Assembly: GCA_003223515.1 (NCBI GenBank)
Contig: QHVI01000013.1
Span: 1-64,000, forward strand
Direction: 5' to 3'
Source of the DNA: Candidatus Angelobacter sp. Gp1-AA117
GTDB taxonomy: Bacteria > Acidobacteriota > Terriglobia > Terriglobales > Acidobacteriaceae
DNA: 64,000 bases
Position numbers and translations under genes: made by a program. The notes under the pieces are model-generated. The model ran no database searches. It saw only the letters and a list, made by a program, of their open reading frames with translations, and was not told where the DNA came from. Below, piece after piece: positions 51,001 to 59,779 of the stretch; the first letter of the stretch is position 1, and every line of letters begins with the position of its first letter.

Positions 51001-51270
51001 CTCTGCTTCCCTGGGCGTGATTCTGAAAAATCCAGCATCGAACGATTCGCAATCCTCAAGGATTCCGCGGGCTTTCACATACCCTGGACGCCTGATCTCT
51101 TCAAGTCCCAGGCCGGATGCCAACAGTTCTTCCTCTGCGAAGAACGAAATGCACTCCCGCCCTTCTGCTAGGTTTTGCCAAAACCGGCGCAGGTCTCCCG
51201 CGCCGGGAAAACGTCCTGCCATGCCGATGATGGCAATCTCCAGACCAGTTAGTTTGTTGTCGGATGCCAC
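48073..51270 (-). CDS. Type I PKS module KS-AT-ACP
   Basis: The 1065-residue protein has a ketosynthase (residues 10-430) with its catalytic Cys in VGTGCSSSLVATH and the two His in ETHGTATPIGDPIE and KTNIGHTAEASG. An acyltransferase (about 535-860) has active Ser in GYSLGEFSAAC and a specificity motif SHALHSHAM, close to the HAFH form of malonyl-specific ATs. A C-terminal carrier domain follows (FFKIGGDSLLGTRL). No ketoreductase, dehydratase or methyltransferase is present, so the extension leaves a beta-keto unit unless another enzyme acts. The start is GTG at 51268-51270 with GGAGA upstream. It lies between two NRPS genes on one strand. Confidence 0.92.
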   Translation of the reverse strand: MASDNKLTGLEIAIIGMAGRFPGAGDLRRFWQNLAEGRECISFFAEEELLASGLGLEEIRRPGYVKARGILEDCESFDAGFFRITPREAEFIDPQQRLFLECAWEAFEDAGYVPDAFAGLIGVFAAVATSTYFFWQIIPAMGSGFAFSDAMSILSNDKDFLPTRLSYKLNLRGPSVAVGTGCSSSLVATHIACKSLLAGECDMALAGGVSIHFPIKSGYNFQEGGVVSPDGHCRTFDECGKGSVFGSGIGVVLLKRLEDALKDRDPIYAVIKGSATNNDGSRRVGFTAPSIEGQSEVIALARLMAGVDASSISYIETHGTATPIGDPIEVQALIEASANSPLQKNSCAIGSVKTNIGHTAEASGIAGLIKTALSLRHRKIPASLHFTKPNPKLGLEDSPFYVNDKLKDWKSQGPPLRAGVSSFGIGGTNAHVVLEEAPQTVVHGSHRKYSMLTLSARTASALETYTDQIRTFLSENPIASLPDAAFTLQTGRKSFDYRRVLVCDSVDDAVQSLKGRDRQRIYSSVRPPLEAPNIAIMFSGLGDDHPGMAATLYQTEPFFRTELDRCFELLKQELNVDFRTILRVDSASANTKTSAVNNGPDLRRMLGRAGRTNGTPAERMRTDFAQIALFITELALARLWMHWGLKPKALIGYSLGEFSAACVAGVFSVPDAIKIVAARAKLVQSLPPGAMLAVPLPEQEVRELKGAELGVAAINGPALTVLSGPVESIAELQSRLKSKGIETRHVHTSHALHSHAMAPITEAFMEVLKQFPTQPPQIPYVSNVTGDWIKPEEPRDPAYWARHLCGTVRFGAGVEKLRQNGTQIFVEAGPGQTLCSLVLQHPACHSGERAVALQSLSSIYDAADDSAVLLSSLGKLWLEGWTPDWESFHEQDRRSRMWLPTYPFERKVYRVQPVGTSIGIPKTAFAIYPQPASSQDKASPQKSIAAALETNSQTMRGIDDDAAEGEQLVLPETELQRKVAALWYELLGIEQISIHDNFFKIGGDSLLGTRLISRLSGTFPIELPLRQLIENPTIASLSEIIEGLLLQKLEELSDEEAAKLAENLG

Positions 51271-51426
51271 AAAAAAGTCTCCACCTATTCAGGTGTTCAA
51301 TGCACTGTGTTAGGAAGTGTGTGCCTTTTTAAGAAATGCTGTGTAGTTTTCGCGAGACGTATCAGCTCCCGATTTTGGAAAGGGGCGCAATGTAAAGATT
51401 CCGGCTTACAGCCATTGTTGCCTGCT

Positions 51427-54400
51427 CTAGTTGATGGTGTTTACCGATGCTCTTTGCGATTTCTGGTGTGCGCGTTGTGCCAGTTGCTTTTGCAATCGTT
51501 CCTTACCAGCATCGAGTGAAGCTGATGGGATCTGCTTGCTTTTTGAAGTGGTGGATTCTGTGGTTTTTTCCGCAAGGTGTTCTGCCAGCGCCCTGATGGT
51601 CGGGAACCTGAACAACTCAAGTACTTTGATCTCTCGCCCCAGAATTTTCACTAACTCGCTTTGTACACGAACGCTTAAAAATGAGTCGCCGCCGAGGTCA
51701 AAAAAGTTATCGTGAACTCCAACTTTTTCGAGCCGCAACACCTCACTCCAGACGCGCGCAATCGTCTGCTCCATTTCTGTTGCGGCATCTGTTACAGCCG
51801 GCTCTACAGGGGCCTTGGGGTTTGCAGGTGCAGGCAGTTGGCGGCGGTCAATCTTGCCGCTCGCACTGATGGGCAGCGCACTCATGACCACGAAATGCGA
51901 CGGCACCATATAGGAGGGCAATTCTTCACGCAGGCCTGCCCGCAATTCGCCAGGAAGCCGGGCTTCTTCTACATCCGCTTCCGGCACTACATATGCCACC
52001 AAACGCTTATCGCCCGGCTGGTCCTCACGGACGATGACCTTAACATCGCGAATGCCTTTATGCTGGCGCAATACTGTCTCGATCTCTCCGAGTTCAATGC
52101 GCTGCTCCCGGATTTTTACTTGCTCATCTACCCGGGCGACAAATTCCAGCTTTTTGTCTGAGCGCCACCTCACGATGTCTCCCGTCCGATAAAGACGTTC
52201 TCCTCCACTTGTCGAAAATGGATTGGGCAGGAAGCGGCCAGCCGTCATGTCAGGACGTTTCCAGTATCCACGGGTGACCCCAGCGCCTCCCAGGTATAAC
52301 TCACCTCTCATACCCGGGGGCACGGGATTCATCTCTTTGTCCAGCACGAATGCTTTAACGTTATCCAGCGGCTGTCCGATGGGAGCAGAGCCGTCAAATT
52401 CCGAAAGCTGGGTCATGGTTGCGGATATAGTAGCTTCAGTGGGGCCATATATATTGAACATCTTGCGACCCTTGCCCCAGCGGCACACCAGCTCTTTTGG
52501 ACTCGGTGCTCCTCCCGTCAATAGCACGCGTATCCCTCGCAGCTCGGCATCGTTCGGAAGGGAAGTCAGGACTGAGGGAGGCAAGCCCGCGCAACTGATG
52601 CGCTTCTCTTCAAGCAATTGCGCCAGGTCAGATCCAAGCATTCGCCGAGGGTCGGCACTCAGCACCAGTGTAGCTCCAGCCAGCAGAGTAGTCGTCCATT
52701 CGGCAACCGCAGGATCGAAGCTCGGAGCAAGAAACTGCAAGAACCTGTCTTGTGGGGTAACACCGAAAAATTTCTGCTGACATCGCGTCACGTTGACCAG
52801 CGCACCGTGTGTAGCAACGACTGCTTTAGGCTTTCCTGTGGAACCTGAAGTATAGATGCAGTAAGCGGAATTCTCAGATTGAACCCCAGATACAAGATTT
52901 GTATGTTGTTCTTGCAACAACAATTTCTGAAAGGAGGGATCGTCTATGCACACGATCCGGCCTTGCAACTGTAGTCTTGCTGCCAACTCGGTCTGCATGA
53001 GAACCACCGGAGCCTCAATGTCACTGAGCATCCACTTAAGGCGTTCTTTTGGCAACCCAGGGTCAAGAGGCACATACGCGGCGCCGGCCTTCAATACTCC
53101 TAATATGGAAACCATGAATTCCAGGCAGCGCTCCATGCACAAAGCTACCCGCGTCTCGGGGCCTACCCCCAAGCTTCTCAAGTGACGTGCCATTTGATTG
53201 GCCCGGCTATTCAATTGGTCATATGTCAAGGCCGATTCTTCATATTCAACGGCAGTTGCTGATGGAGTCTTCTCTACTTGTTGCTCAAAGACTGTATGAA
53301 CGGATTGGCCGAGCAACTCGGGGACGCTTGCACCGTTCCATTCCACCAAAACCTGATGCAACTCTTCCTGTGTCAACAAAGAGAAATCTAAGGTCCTGAG
53401 GTCAGGTGTTGCTGCCATCTGTTCCATTACGCGATTCAGATGATCGAGAAAACGCAAAGCGGTTTCCGGGGTATAGAGATCGCGCACATATGACAAGCGG
53501 CAGTTGAATCCTTGCGTCTCGAGCATCTGCAGGGTGAAATCGAAAGGAGCTGATTCACTCAAATCAACCCATTCGATGAAACGCAAACCGTGAAGCCGGG
53601 GTCTTGTAACCTCCATGTTTTGCAATACCAGCATAACGTCAAAAAGAGGTGTGCGGCTGACGTCGCGCTCAATGTGCAATTCCTGCACGATCTTTTCAAA
53701 GGGAATATCCTGGTAGCGGTAAGCTTCTACGGCTGTCCGGCGGGCTCGGTGGATCACTTCTCTAAACGTGGGGGCCCCGCTCAAGTCTGTGCGCAACGTG
53801 AGCATGTTGATGAAGCAGCCCAGGACGTTTTCGAGTTCTTTCCTTGTACGTCCTGCAATCGGAGCGCCGACAGGTATGTCGTCCTGGCCGGAATACTTGC
53901 TTAATAAGACCTGCAAAGCGGCTAGTACCACCATGAATAACGTCGCGCCTTCATGCCGGGCCAACGCTTTCAGATCCTCAGTCAATTTGTTAGAGAACTG
54001 GAATCTGGCGCTGCCGCCACAGTAGCTTTTGATTGCGGGGCGCGGATAGTCAGTAGGTAGATCCAATGGCACCAGCCCAGTCAGTTGCGTGCGCCAGTAT
54101 GACAGTTGTTCTTCCAGGATTTCGCCCGCAAAATAATCTCTTTGCCAGACCGCATAATCTCCATACTGGAGAGGCAGGTGTAGCAGCGCCGGAGATTGGT
54201 TCTGCAGGTATGCTTCATAAAACTTGTTGATCTCCCGCAACATGATGCCCTGCGACCAGCCATCGCTCACAATGTGGTGAAGGTTTCCGAGCAGCACGTG
54301 GTTGTTATCATCCAGGCGCAGCCATGTCATGCGCCAAAGCGGGCCTTGTGCCAGATCGAAACGCCACATCATTTCCTGTTGGGCAATCTTTTTGACCTGA

Positions 54401-55884
54401 GCCTCTTGCTCTTCTGGAGGGAAACCCTGCAAGTCAATTTCTCCCAGCTTCAATTCCAATTCAGCCGCTATCTTCTGTGTCGGCATGCCGTTCCGCACAG
54501 GAAAGGTAGTGCGCAATATCTCGTGCCGCCGGACCATTTCATTGAGCGCATACTGCAATCCCGAACGGTGCATCTTGCCTTCAAATCGCCACTGGAAGGG
54601 CATGTTATAGACTGTATTGCCTGGCTCGAGTCGATCAGCAAACCACAAGCGCTGCTGGGCATAGGAAAGCGGCATTTCCTCTCGCCGTGGCGCGGGAACC
54701 AAAGCGGGTGCTTGGACTTGTATTTTGTCGTTTGCCGGAGCGTTCTGCTCAAGTTCGCTCGCGCGGTTCTTGTGGGTCTCAACAAACTCCTCAATCAGTT
54801 TTCTTGCTGTCTGTATTCCAGCTTCGGAGCGAATCTGCGCTGCGAGCTCTGTGGCTGCCTGCTGGAGTTGTGTCGAAGCCAGAGAACTTCTGATGGCTGC
54901 AGCCAGCCTGGCGGGATTTAAATGAGGGAGTGGAATGATGTTTTTTACGCAGCCTTTGGCCCGGATCATTCCCAACCAGGCCGGTGGATTAGGGCCTTCG
55001 GAGATAATTATGGCGGGCACACCTGCCTTTAAACAACGTGCCGTTGTGAGTGCGTCGCCGTGATGCACCACAAGTGCCGCTCTTGGAAAAAGCCATTCAG
55101 AGGGCGCAAAGCTGCTGAGGTAAATGTTGGCTGGCAGATGAAGATTCTGTTCTTTTGATTCGTGCTGAAGGATCATCCGGCATGGAACCTGCCGCGCCGC
55201 CTCTGTAAGAAAAGGAATCGGTGCAGCCCCTTTGCGCAGGCTTACAACTACAGGACGCCCAACGCCGGAGCAAAACCGCTCGAGTCCCGAATCTGGCTGC
55301 CAGTCACTCTCATCATGAATTAAAAATCCCACTACTTTGCAGTGGCTGGGCCAGCTTACCGGAGGTTGAAAAACATGCCGGCTCACAGCATACAAAGCAA
55401 GCTGACGGGAGTTCCCATCATTTGTCACCGCGCCATCCAAGGGAGGTAATCCAGCCTGAATACGGTAAGGGTTGAGGAGAAAGGCGCTCAACTCATCTGT
55501 TTCACGTGCGCCAACATCTGTAGTGAGGGAAATATAAGGCACCAGACTTGTTTCATGCACGAGCTGGCAGGCTGGCTGATAAGGTGATCCAACCAGCACA
55601 TCTGCGTTGCGGCAGGCCTCCCGTAACGTCTGGCAGACCTCAGGCAGAAACGGAAGGGCGGCCTCCCAGACATGGCGGAGCTGTCCTGCTGAGGTGATTT
55701 GTATTTCCTGCGAAATGTCTGGGTCTGTTGGAACAAAATCGATTCCGTGGCATCTGGCGCTGTCTCTGTAACTGGAAGACAGGGCCAATACCGTTTCGTG
55801 TCCGGCACGGCGAAGTTCGATGGCCAGGGCGATCATCGCCTGGACATCATCAACTGGTCCCAATGTACTTAGAACTGCTCGCAT
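51427..55884 (-). CDS. Glycosyltransferase-NRPS fusion: GT1-C-A-T
   Basis: The 1485-residue protein has a GT-B glycosyltransferase of the GT1/UGT type at its N-terminus (to about 365). It opens AVLSTLGPVDDVQAMIALA, and the donor loop reads APSEWLFPRAALVVHHGDAL followed by KAGVPAIIIS. An NRPS module follows: condensation with HHIVSDGWS (near 540), adenylation with YTSGSTGKPKAVVATHG (near 1000) and a carrier domain with FFDLGGDSFLSVRV. The pocket residues (D-P-A-G-L-G-I-I-S) match no code I recognise. The ATG at 55882-55884 shares one base with the stop of the MFS gene. The fusion suggests that a sugar is added to the peptide while it is on the assembly line, or to a tailored substrate. Confidence 0.9.
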   Translation of the reverse strand: MRAVLSTLGPVDDVQAMIALAIELRRAGHETVLALSSSYRDSARCHGIDFVPTDPDISQEIQITSAGQLRHVWEAALPFLPEVCQTLREACRNADVLVGSPYQPACQLVHETSLVPYISLTTDVGARETDELSAFLLNPYRIQAGLPPLDGAVTNDGNSRQLALYAVSRHVFQPPVSWPSHCKVVGFLIHDESDWQPDSGLERFCSGVGRPVVVSLRKGAAPIPFLTEAARQVPCRMILQHESKEQNLHLPANIYLSSFAPSEWLFPRAALVVHHGDALTTARCLKAGVPAIIISEGPNPPAWLGMIRAKGCVKNIIPLPHLNPARLAAAIRSSLASTQLQQAATELAAQIRSEAGIQTARKLIEEFVETHKNRASELEQNAPANDKIQVQAPALVPAPRREEMPLSYAQQRLWFADRLEPGNTVYNMPFQWRFEGKMHRSGLQYALNEMVRRHEILRTTFPVRNGMPTQKIAAELELKLGEIDLQGFPPEEQEAQVKKIAQQEMMWRFDLAQGPLWRMTWLRLDDNNHVLLGNLHHIVSDGWSQGIMLREINKFYEAYLQNQSPALLHLPLQYGDYAVWQRDYFAGEILEEQLSYWRTQLTGLVPLDLPTDYPRPAIKSYCGGSARFQFSNKLTEDLKALARHEGATLFMVVLAALQVLLSKYSGQDDIPVGAPIAGRTRKELENVLGCFINMLTLRTDLSGAPTFREVIHRARRTAVEAYRYQDIPFEKIVQELHIERDVSRTPLFDVMLVLQNMEVTRPRLHGLRFIEWVDLSESAPFDFTLQMLETQGFNCRLSYVRDLYTPETALRFLDHLNRVMEQMAATPDLRTLDFSLLTQEELHQVLVEWNGASVPELLGQSVHTVFEQQVEKTPSATAVEYEESALTYDQLNSRANQMARHLRSLGVGPETRVALCMERCLEFMVSILGVLKAGAAYVPLDPGLPKERLKWMLSDIEAPVVLMQTELAARLQLQGRIVCIDDPSFQKLLLQEQHTNLVSGVQSENSAYCIYTSGSTGKPKAVVATHGALVNVTRCQQKFFGVTPQDRFLQFLAPSFDPAVAEWTTTLLAGATLVLSADPRRMLGSDLAQLLEEKRISCAGLPPSVLTSLPNDAELRGIRVLLTGGAPSPKELVCRWGKGRKMFNIYGPTEATISATMTQLSEFDGSAPIGQPLDNVKAFVLDKEMNPVPPGMRGELYLGGAGVTRGYWKRPDMTAGRFLPNPFSTSGGERLYRTGDIVRWRSDKKLEFVARVDEQVKIREQRIELGEIETVLRQHKGIRDVKVIVREDQPGDKRLVAYVVPEADVEEARLPGELRAGLREELPSYMVPSHFVVMSALPISASGKIDRRQLPAPANPKAPVEPAVTDAATEMEQTIARVWSEVLRLEKVGVHDNFFDLGGDSFLSVRVQSELVKILGREIKVLELFRFPTIRALAEHLAEKTTESTTSKSKQIPSASLDAGKERLQKQLAQRAHQKSQRASVNTIN

Positions 55885-57233
55885 CAATCTGCTCCCCGGC
55901 CGTCTGCTTTCGGCATGTTCAATCGCTCTGTGGTCTTGAGTGCTTCTGCCGCCAGGAGATTTGAAGGAGCGGTCTCGGCAGATCGGGAAGATGACACCAG
56001 ATAAGCCGTGAGAGTCATTACCAAATATCCGATTCCCACAACGATGAACATGAACGCGCTGCCTCTACCGGGTCCAGTGCCGATGACTTGGCCAATACTG
56101 GGACTCAGCGGGCCTCCCGGCCGCAGCCACGGTTCGAAAATTTTATCCACGATCGGCCCGGCAATAGCCTGGCCTGTGGGTACGGACCACGCTCCTGCCA
56201 TCTTTACGAAGCTGAATATGCGTCCTTGCATTTCCGGCGCTACCGATTGTTGCAACAGGGCCTGTACGGTCCCTGCCACCAGCGGATAGCAAAAAAAGAA
56301 GGCGAAACCGGAAACGGCAATGAGGACTGCCGAAGCTTTCATCCCCCCAGCCATCAGGCAAAAGCTGCAAATCACGTTCAGTGCCATGATGCCTCGAAAC
56401 CGGCGCTTGGGTCCTCCCCAGAGTGACATGATTATGCTGCCTCCCAGCATGCCCAGCGCTCCAATGGTTGCCACGCGTCCAACCACAGTAGGCGTGGTGA
56501 ATGCGAGCATCATGGGCTGAAATAAAATACCAACAATTCCAGCCGCCAGGTTCAGGCCACTCAGAAAAACACAGAGGAGAAGCAACGAAGGTGCCTTTAC
56601 GTATTTTGCGGCCACGATTATGTCATTGAGCAATATTCGCGGGCCCAATTTTCCTTGATCTGTGGCGCTCCGCTCAGGATTGGGAATGGTGATAGTGAGA
56701 TACGCACCAATCGCGATAAAAAAGCTGACGCAGTCAATCACGAGTATCTGAGCAAGGCCCCAATGCGCAAGCATGATGCCGGCAATGACTGGAGCAGCCA
56801 CCTGCGCAAATGCCCATATAAATTGCTGCATTCCGTTGGCGCGTCCCAGCTTATCTTTGGGCAGGACCATCGTCATGGAAGCCAGAAAGGCTGCGCTGCC
56901 GATGGAACCACTGACCCCGATGACGGCTGTGGCGATGCAGATGGCCAGCAGTGACAATTTGCCCAGAGAGAGAAGCAAAAGGAAGAAAAGCACCCGTGCT
57001 GCGCCCACAACTTCTACCAGAATTAACAGGCGGCGGCGGTCAAAGCGGTCTACAATCGCGCCTGCCAGCGGCGACATGAAAATAAGCGCAGCAGTCCAGG
57101 AGATCGAAACCGCGGCAAATTGGGAAACAGATCCTGTGTGCTGATACACCCAGATGCCTAGAGCAAAAGTGGTCAGGGCATTTCCAAGCTGAGAGAAAAG
57201 CTGGCCCGTCCACATGATTGCGAACTTTTTCAT
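55884..57233 (-). CDS. MFS exporter (MFS_3/EntS-like)
   Basis: The 449-residue protein has about 12 membrane helices. The opening FAIMWTGQLFSQLGNALTTF and the loop GAIVDRFDRRRLL are those of the MFS_3/EntS group that often exports siderophores and non-ribosomal peptides. It probably exports the product of the cluster and may give self-resistance. The start at 57231-57233 has AAAGG upstream; the longer frame to 57395 runs into the peptidase gene. It overlaps the GT-NRPS start by one base. Confidence 0.88.
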   Translation of the reverse strand: MKKFAIMWTGQLFSQLGNALTTFALGIWVYQHTGSVSQFAAVSISWTAALIFMSPLAGAIVDRFDRRRLLILVEVVGAARVLFFLLLLSLGKLSLLAICIATAVIGVSGSIGSAAFLASMTMVLPKDKLGRANGMQQFIWAFAQVAAPVIAGIMLAHWGLAQILVIDCVSFFIAIGAYLTITIPNPERSATDQGKLGPRILLNDIIVAAKYVKAPSLLLLCVFLSGLNLAAGIVGILFQPMMLAFTTPTVVGRVATIGALGMLGGSIIMSLWGGPKRRFRGIMALNVICSFCLMAGGMKASAVLIAVSGFAFFFCYPLVAGTVQALLQQSVAPEMQGRIFSFVKMAGAWSVPTGQAIAGPIVDKIFEPWLRPGGPLSPSIGQVIGTGPGRGSAFMFIVVGIGYLVMTLTAYLVSSSRSAETAPSNLLAAEALKTTERLNMPKADGRGAD

Positions 57234-57325
57234 ACTGTGTACCTTTTGAATCGGATCAATGCGAGTATCTTCTGAGTGCCGGGAGAGCTTGATTCCGTTT
57301 GAAGACCAGGGCACCAGGGAGGAGC

Positions 57326-59059
57326 TCAGGCTGTTACCATGGCGGTAACCAGGAACACCAGCCCTGCAATCCAACAACAAGCTGGCAGCAGCCACGGTCT
57401 TGAAGTTGTCTCCAGAGCAATGGGCCCGATGATTAAAGACACCACAACGGCAAAGAGCCCGCTCACGACTGCGGTAGCGCCTGCCGCAAAGGCCCAGTAA
57501 ATCTTATGGATCATGGGAACCACGATTACGATTGCGGGTAAGCTGCCGAGGAAAAGAATTCCTCGCGCAGTTCCGGGTGATATCTGCTTGTTCGCGAAAA
57601 CTATAAGCGATGCAAGCGCACTAAAGAAAAGTGGCCATAGGAAAAGGTAGGTTCCGCCAGGCACGAAGATAGCCAAAGCAATCACAAGGCCTATCCACAC
57701 CAGGAAACTGCCGCTTATCAGGTTTTCTGCGCTAATCCGCTTCGATATCTGCAGATAAAACGCTATGCCGCACCCCAGTCCAATAGCGCAAAAAGATGCT
57801 ACATACCATCCCGCCTCAGGAATCGGCCCAAGATCCATCCTTGAAGGATGTGGGTTGCGTGGCATGATCATCCGGGCCAGAACTCCGGAAACCAGGAGAG
57901 TCATGACCGCGCCCCCAAGGATCGTTATAAGCCCAATCAGGCTCGCGCCTGCATGCAGGCGCTTTGTTCGCAATCCGAAGAACAGCGCAGCCGCCGCTAA
58001 GATGATTGTGAGTACTAGAAATACCGTGGCTTCGGTGTGCCCGTATACTACCAGCAGTTTTCCGAACAGATCAAAGTAGATGACATTTGCAGGTCGCGGA
58101 TCATCAGATTCAGCATTGCCGAACTGGCGCACCATGGCCAGCATATAGTTTCCATGTTGCTGGATGCTGCCCTGGTTTGCGTTCTCCGGGGAGTCGTGAG
58201 GACTGTGATAGTAAGCGAAGCCGTCAATGAAGGCAAAATTGAGCCCCGTATATCCGGCCCGCCTGAAGATGGTGAAATCTGTATTGCCCGGCAAACGCTT
58301 ATAGATTTCATAGGAAAGGGAATTAGCTACGGGATCCGAGGCAGCTTGGCTGAAGTTTCTGATGAGCCAGCCATTGTGATCGCTGGTTTCAAACATAATG
58401 GAAGGACCTCTAGTGCCGCGTGCCTCGAAGTTCAGCACTATTCCCACATCGTGTGCCCAGGGGTGTTCGGACACAAATGCTTGTGCGCCGAGCAGGCCCC
58501 GTTCCTCCCCATCGGTAAACAGAAAGATTGCATCTCTCTTAAGTTGCGGAGCCGATTTGAGGCTCCGAATGGTTTCGAGCATAGACGCCACTGCAACTCC
58601 ATCATCACTCGCTCCCGGTCCGGCGGGGACCGAATCATAGTGCCCGGCCACAAGCACCGCTTTTCCAGTACCGGTTCCCTTGAGCCGGCAGATAATGTTG
58701 CACAGTGCGCCTGGGATCTTGCGCCGCTCGTTTATGTCTGTTGTCTTCTGTATCTCCGGAGTGAGCCCAAAATTCTGGAGGGTGCGAACAATGTAATCCC
58801 GCACGGCATCATGCTCAGGAGAATTAATGGGATGTGGAGCCCTGGCAATCACCGCCAGATATTCCGCTGCTCTCGCCGCCGAAAATACAGATGAGGGGAC
58901 TTGTTCCGCCAGTGGATGAGGAGGCCTGTCTAAGAACCAGACACTCGCTGCACATATCAACAAGCCAATCCATATTATGGGAAAGCCGTTTTGAAGCGCT
59001 TTAATCTGGCTTGCTTCCTGGTGATTCAAAGATATCGGCTTTGAAGCGGTAACTTGCAT
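57326..59059 (-). CDS. Membrane-anchored M28-family metallopeptidase
   Basis: The 577-residue protein has one N-terminal membrane helix (FPIIWIGLLICAASVWFL), an extracytoplasmic M28 zinc peptidase domain (about residues 60-330) and a C-terminal block of about eight helices. Zinc ligands are visible in AGHYDSVPAGPGASDDG (His, Asp), TDGEERGLLGA (Glu) and later HSPHDSPENA (His). M28 enzymes are aminopeptidases or glutaminyl-cyclase-like. Inside this operon it may trim an N-terminal acyl or amino-acid cap from an exported pro-compound; this is inferred from position. The ATG at 59057-59059 has AGGA upstream. Confidence 0.87.
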   Translation of the reverse strand: MQVTASKPISLNHQEASQIKALQNGFPIIWIGLLICAASVWFLDRPPHPLAEQVPSSVFSAARAAEYLAVIARAPHPINSPEHDAVRDYIVRTLQNFGLTPEIQKTTDINERRKIPGALCNIICRLKGTGTGKAVLVAGHYDSVPAGPGASDDGVAVASMLETIRSLKSAPQLKRDAIFLFTDGEERGLLGAQAFVSEHPWAHDVGIVLNFEARGTRGPSIMFETSDHNGWLIRNFSQAASDPVANSLSYEIYKRLPGNTDFTIFRRAGYTGLNFAFIDGFAYYHSPHDSPENANQGSIQQHGNYMLAMVRQFGNAESDDPRPANVIYFDLFGKLLVVYGHTEATVFLVLTIILAAAALFFGLRTKRLHAGASLIGLITILGGAVMTLLVSGVLARMIMPRNPHPSRMDLGPIPEAGWYVASFCAIGLGCGIAFYLQISKRISAENLISGSFLVWIGLVIALAIFVPGGTYLFLWPLFFSALASLIVFANKQISPGTARGILFLGSLPAIVIVVPMIHKIYWAFAAGATAVVSGLFAVVVSLIIGPIALETTSRPWLLPACCWIAGLVFLVTAMVTA

Positions 59060-59272
59060 AAGAATTCCTGAGCGGATTGGAGAACAGTGTGGCCGAGCAG
59101 GCATAGCCCAAACTTTGATTTAGCTCCAGCGCAAGCTCTGAGGCAAGGAGTGACGTTATTCCTGGTTTCCCGAAGTGGTGCACTGGTGTTGAGAGCAGCA
59201 GGATCAGGAAATTTCAAACCTTAGCGGCAGTTCGTTGCAAATGGTACAGCAAGACTTAGGCGCCTGGTGAAG

Positions 59273-59779
59273 TTAGGCGGCCAGTAAGGAGACTTGGTCC
59301 AAATCAATCTCAACTGCAACAGACCTCATAAGTATTTCGATAGAAACTACCAGCTGCCGCTTCTTGTTACCGCTGATTATTCCCACCACTCCAGCTAAGG
59401 GGCCGTCAACAATGCGGACTTTTGCGCCTAGATTCTGGAAAGGGCAGGGTTTTACATTGGCAGCGCTGGATGAAAGTTTCTGTAAGCTGGCAACTTCATC
59501 GCTGGCGAGGGGATAGGGCTTTCCTCCGAAACTCACGATGCGGATAACGCCATAAGTGGAAACCGCCAAACCATGTGTGCCATCAACAAACCTGCAAAAT
59601 ACATAACCTGGAAATAATGGTAACCCCAGCATTTTAATGCGATCAGACCAGGTCCGCTTCACTTTGTATCTGGGAACTAGCTGCTCGAACCCCTTAGCCT
59701 CCAATGCCAAAGCAACTTTCCCCTCCATGTTCGGAGCTACTTGCAAGGCAAACCAAAGACCTGACGTTAGGTACGGCAC
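59273..59779 (-). CDS. UpxY/LoaP-type NusG paralog (specialised antiterminator)
   Basis: The 168-residue protein has the NGN domain (LWFALQVAPNMEGKVALALE, then RTWSDRIKMLGLPLFPGYVF) and a C-terminal KOW-like part (VRIVDGPLAGVVGIISGNKK). This is the UpxY/RfaH-like branch used for long polysaccharide or antibiotic operons, compare TaA of myxovirescin. As the first gene on the minus strand it probably keeps RNA polymerase processive through the roughly 18-kb run of megasynthase genes behind it. The start is GTG at 59777-59779 with GGGAG upstream. A 213-base gap separates it from the peptidase gene. Confidence 0.9.
   Translation of the reverse strand: MPYLTSGLWFALQVAPNMEGKVALALEAKGFEQLVPRYKVKRTWSDRIKMLGLPLFPGYVFCRFVDGTHGLAVSTYGVIRIVSFGGKPYPLASDEVASLQKLSSSAANVKPCPFQNLGAKVRIVDGPLAGVVGIISGNKKRQLVVSIEILMRSVAVEIDLDQVSLLAA

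Noticed and set aside
59001-59183. 60-residue minus frame overlapping the start of the M28 gene, considered as a precursor peptide
   Set aside because: It overlaps the peptidase coding start, has no clear ribosome site and no leader/core pattern.
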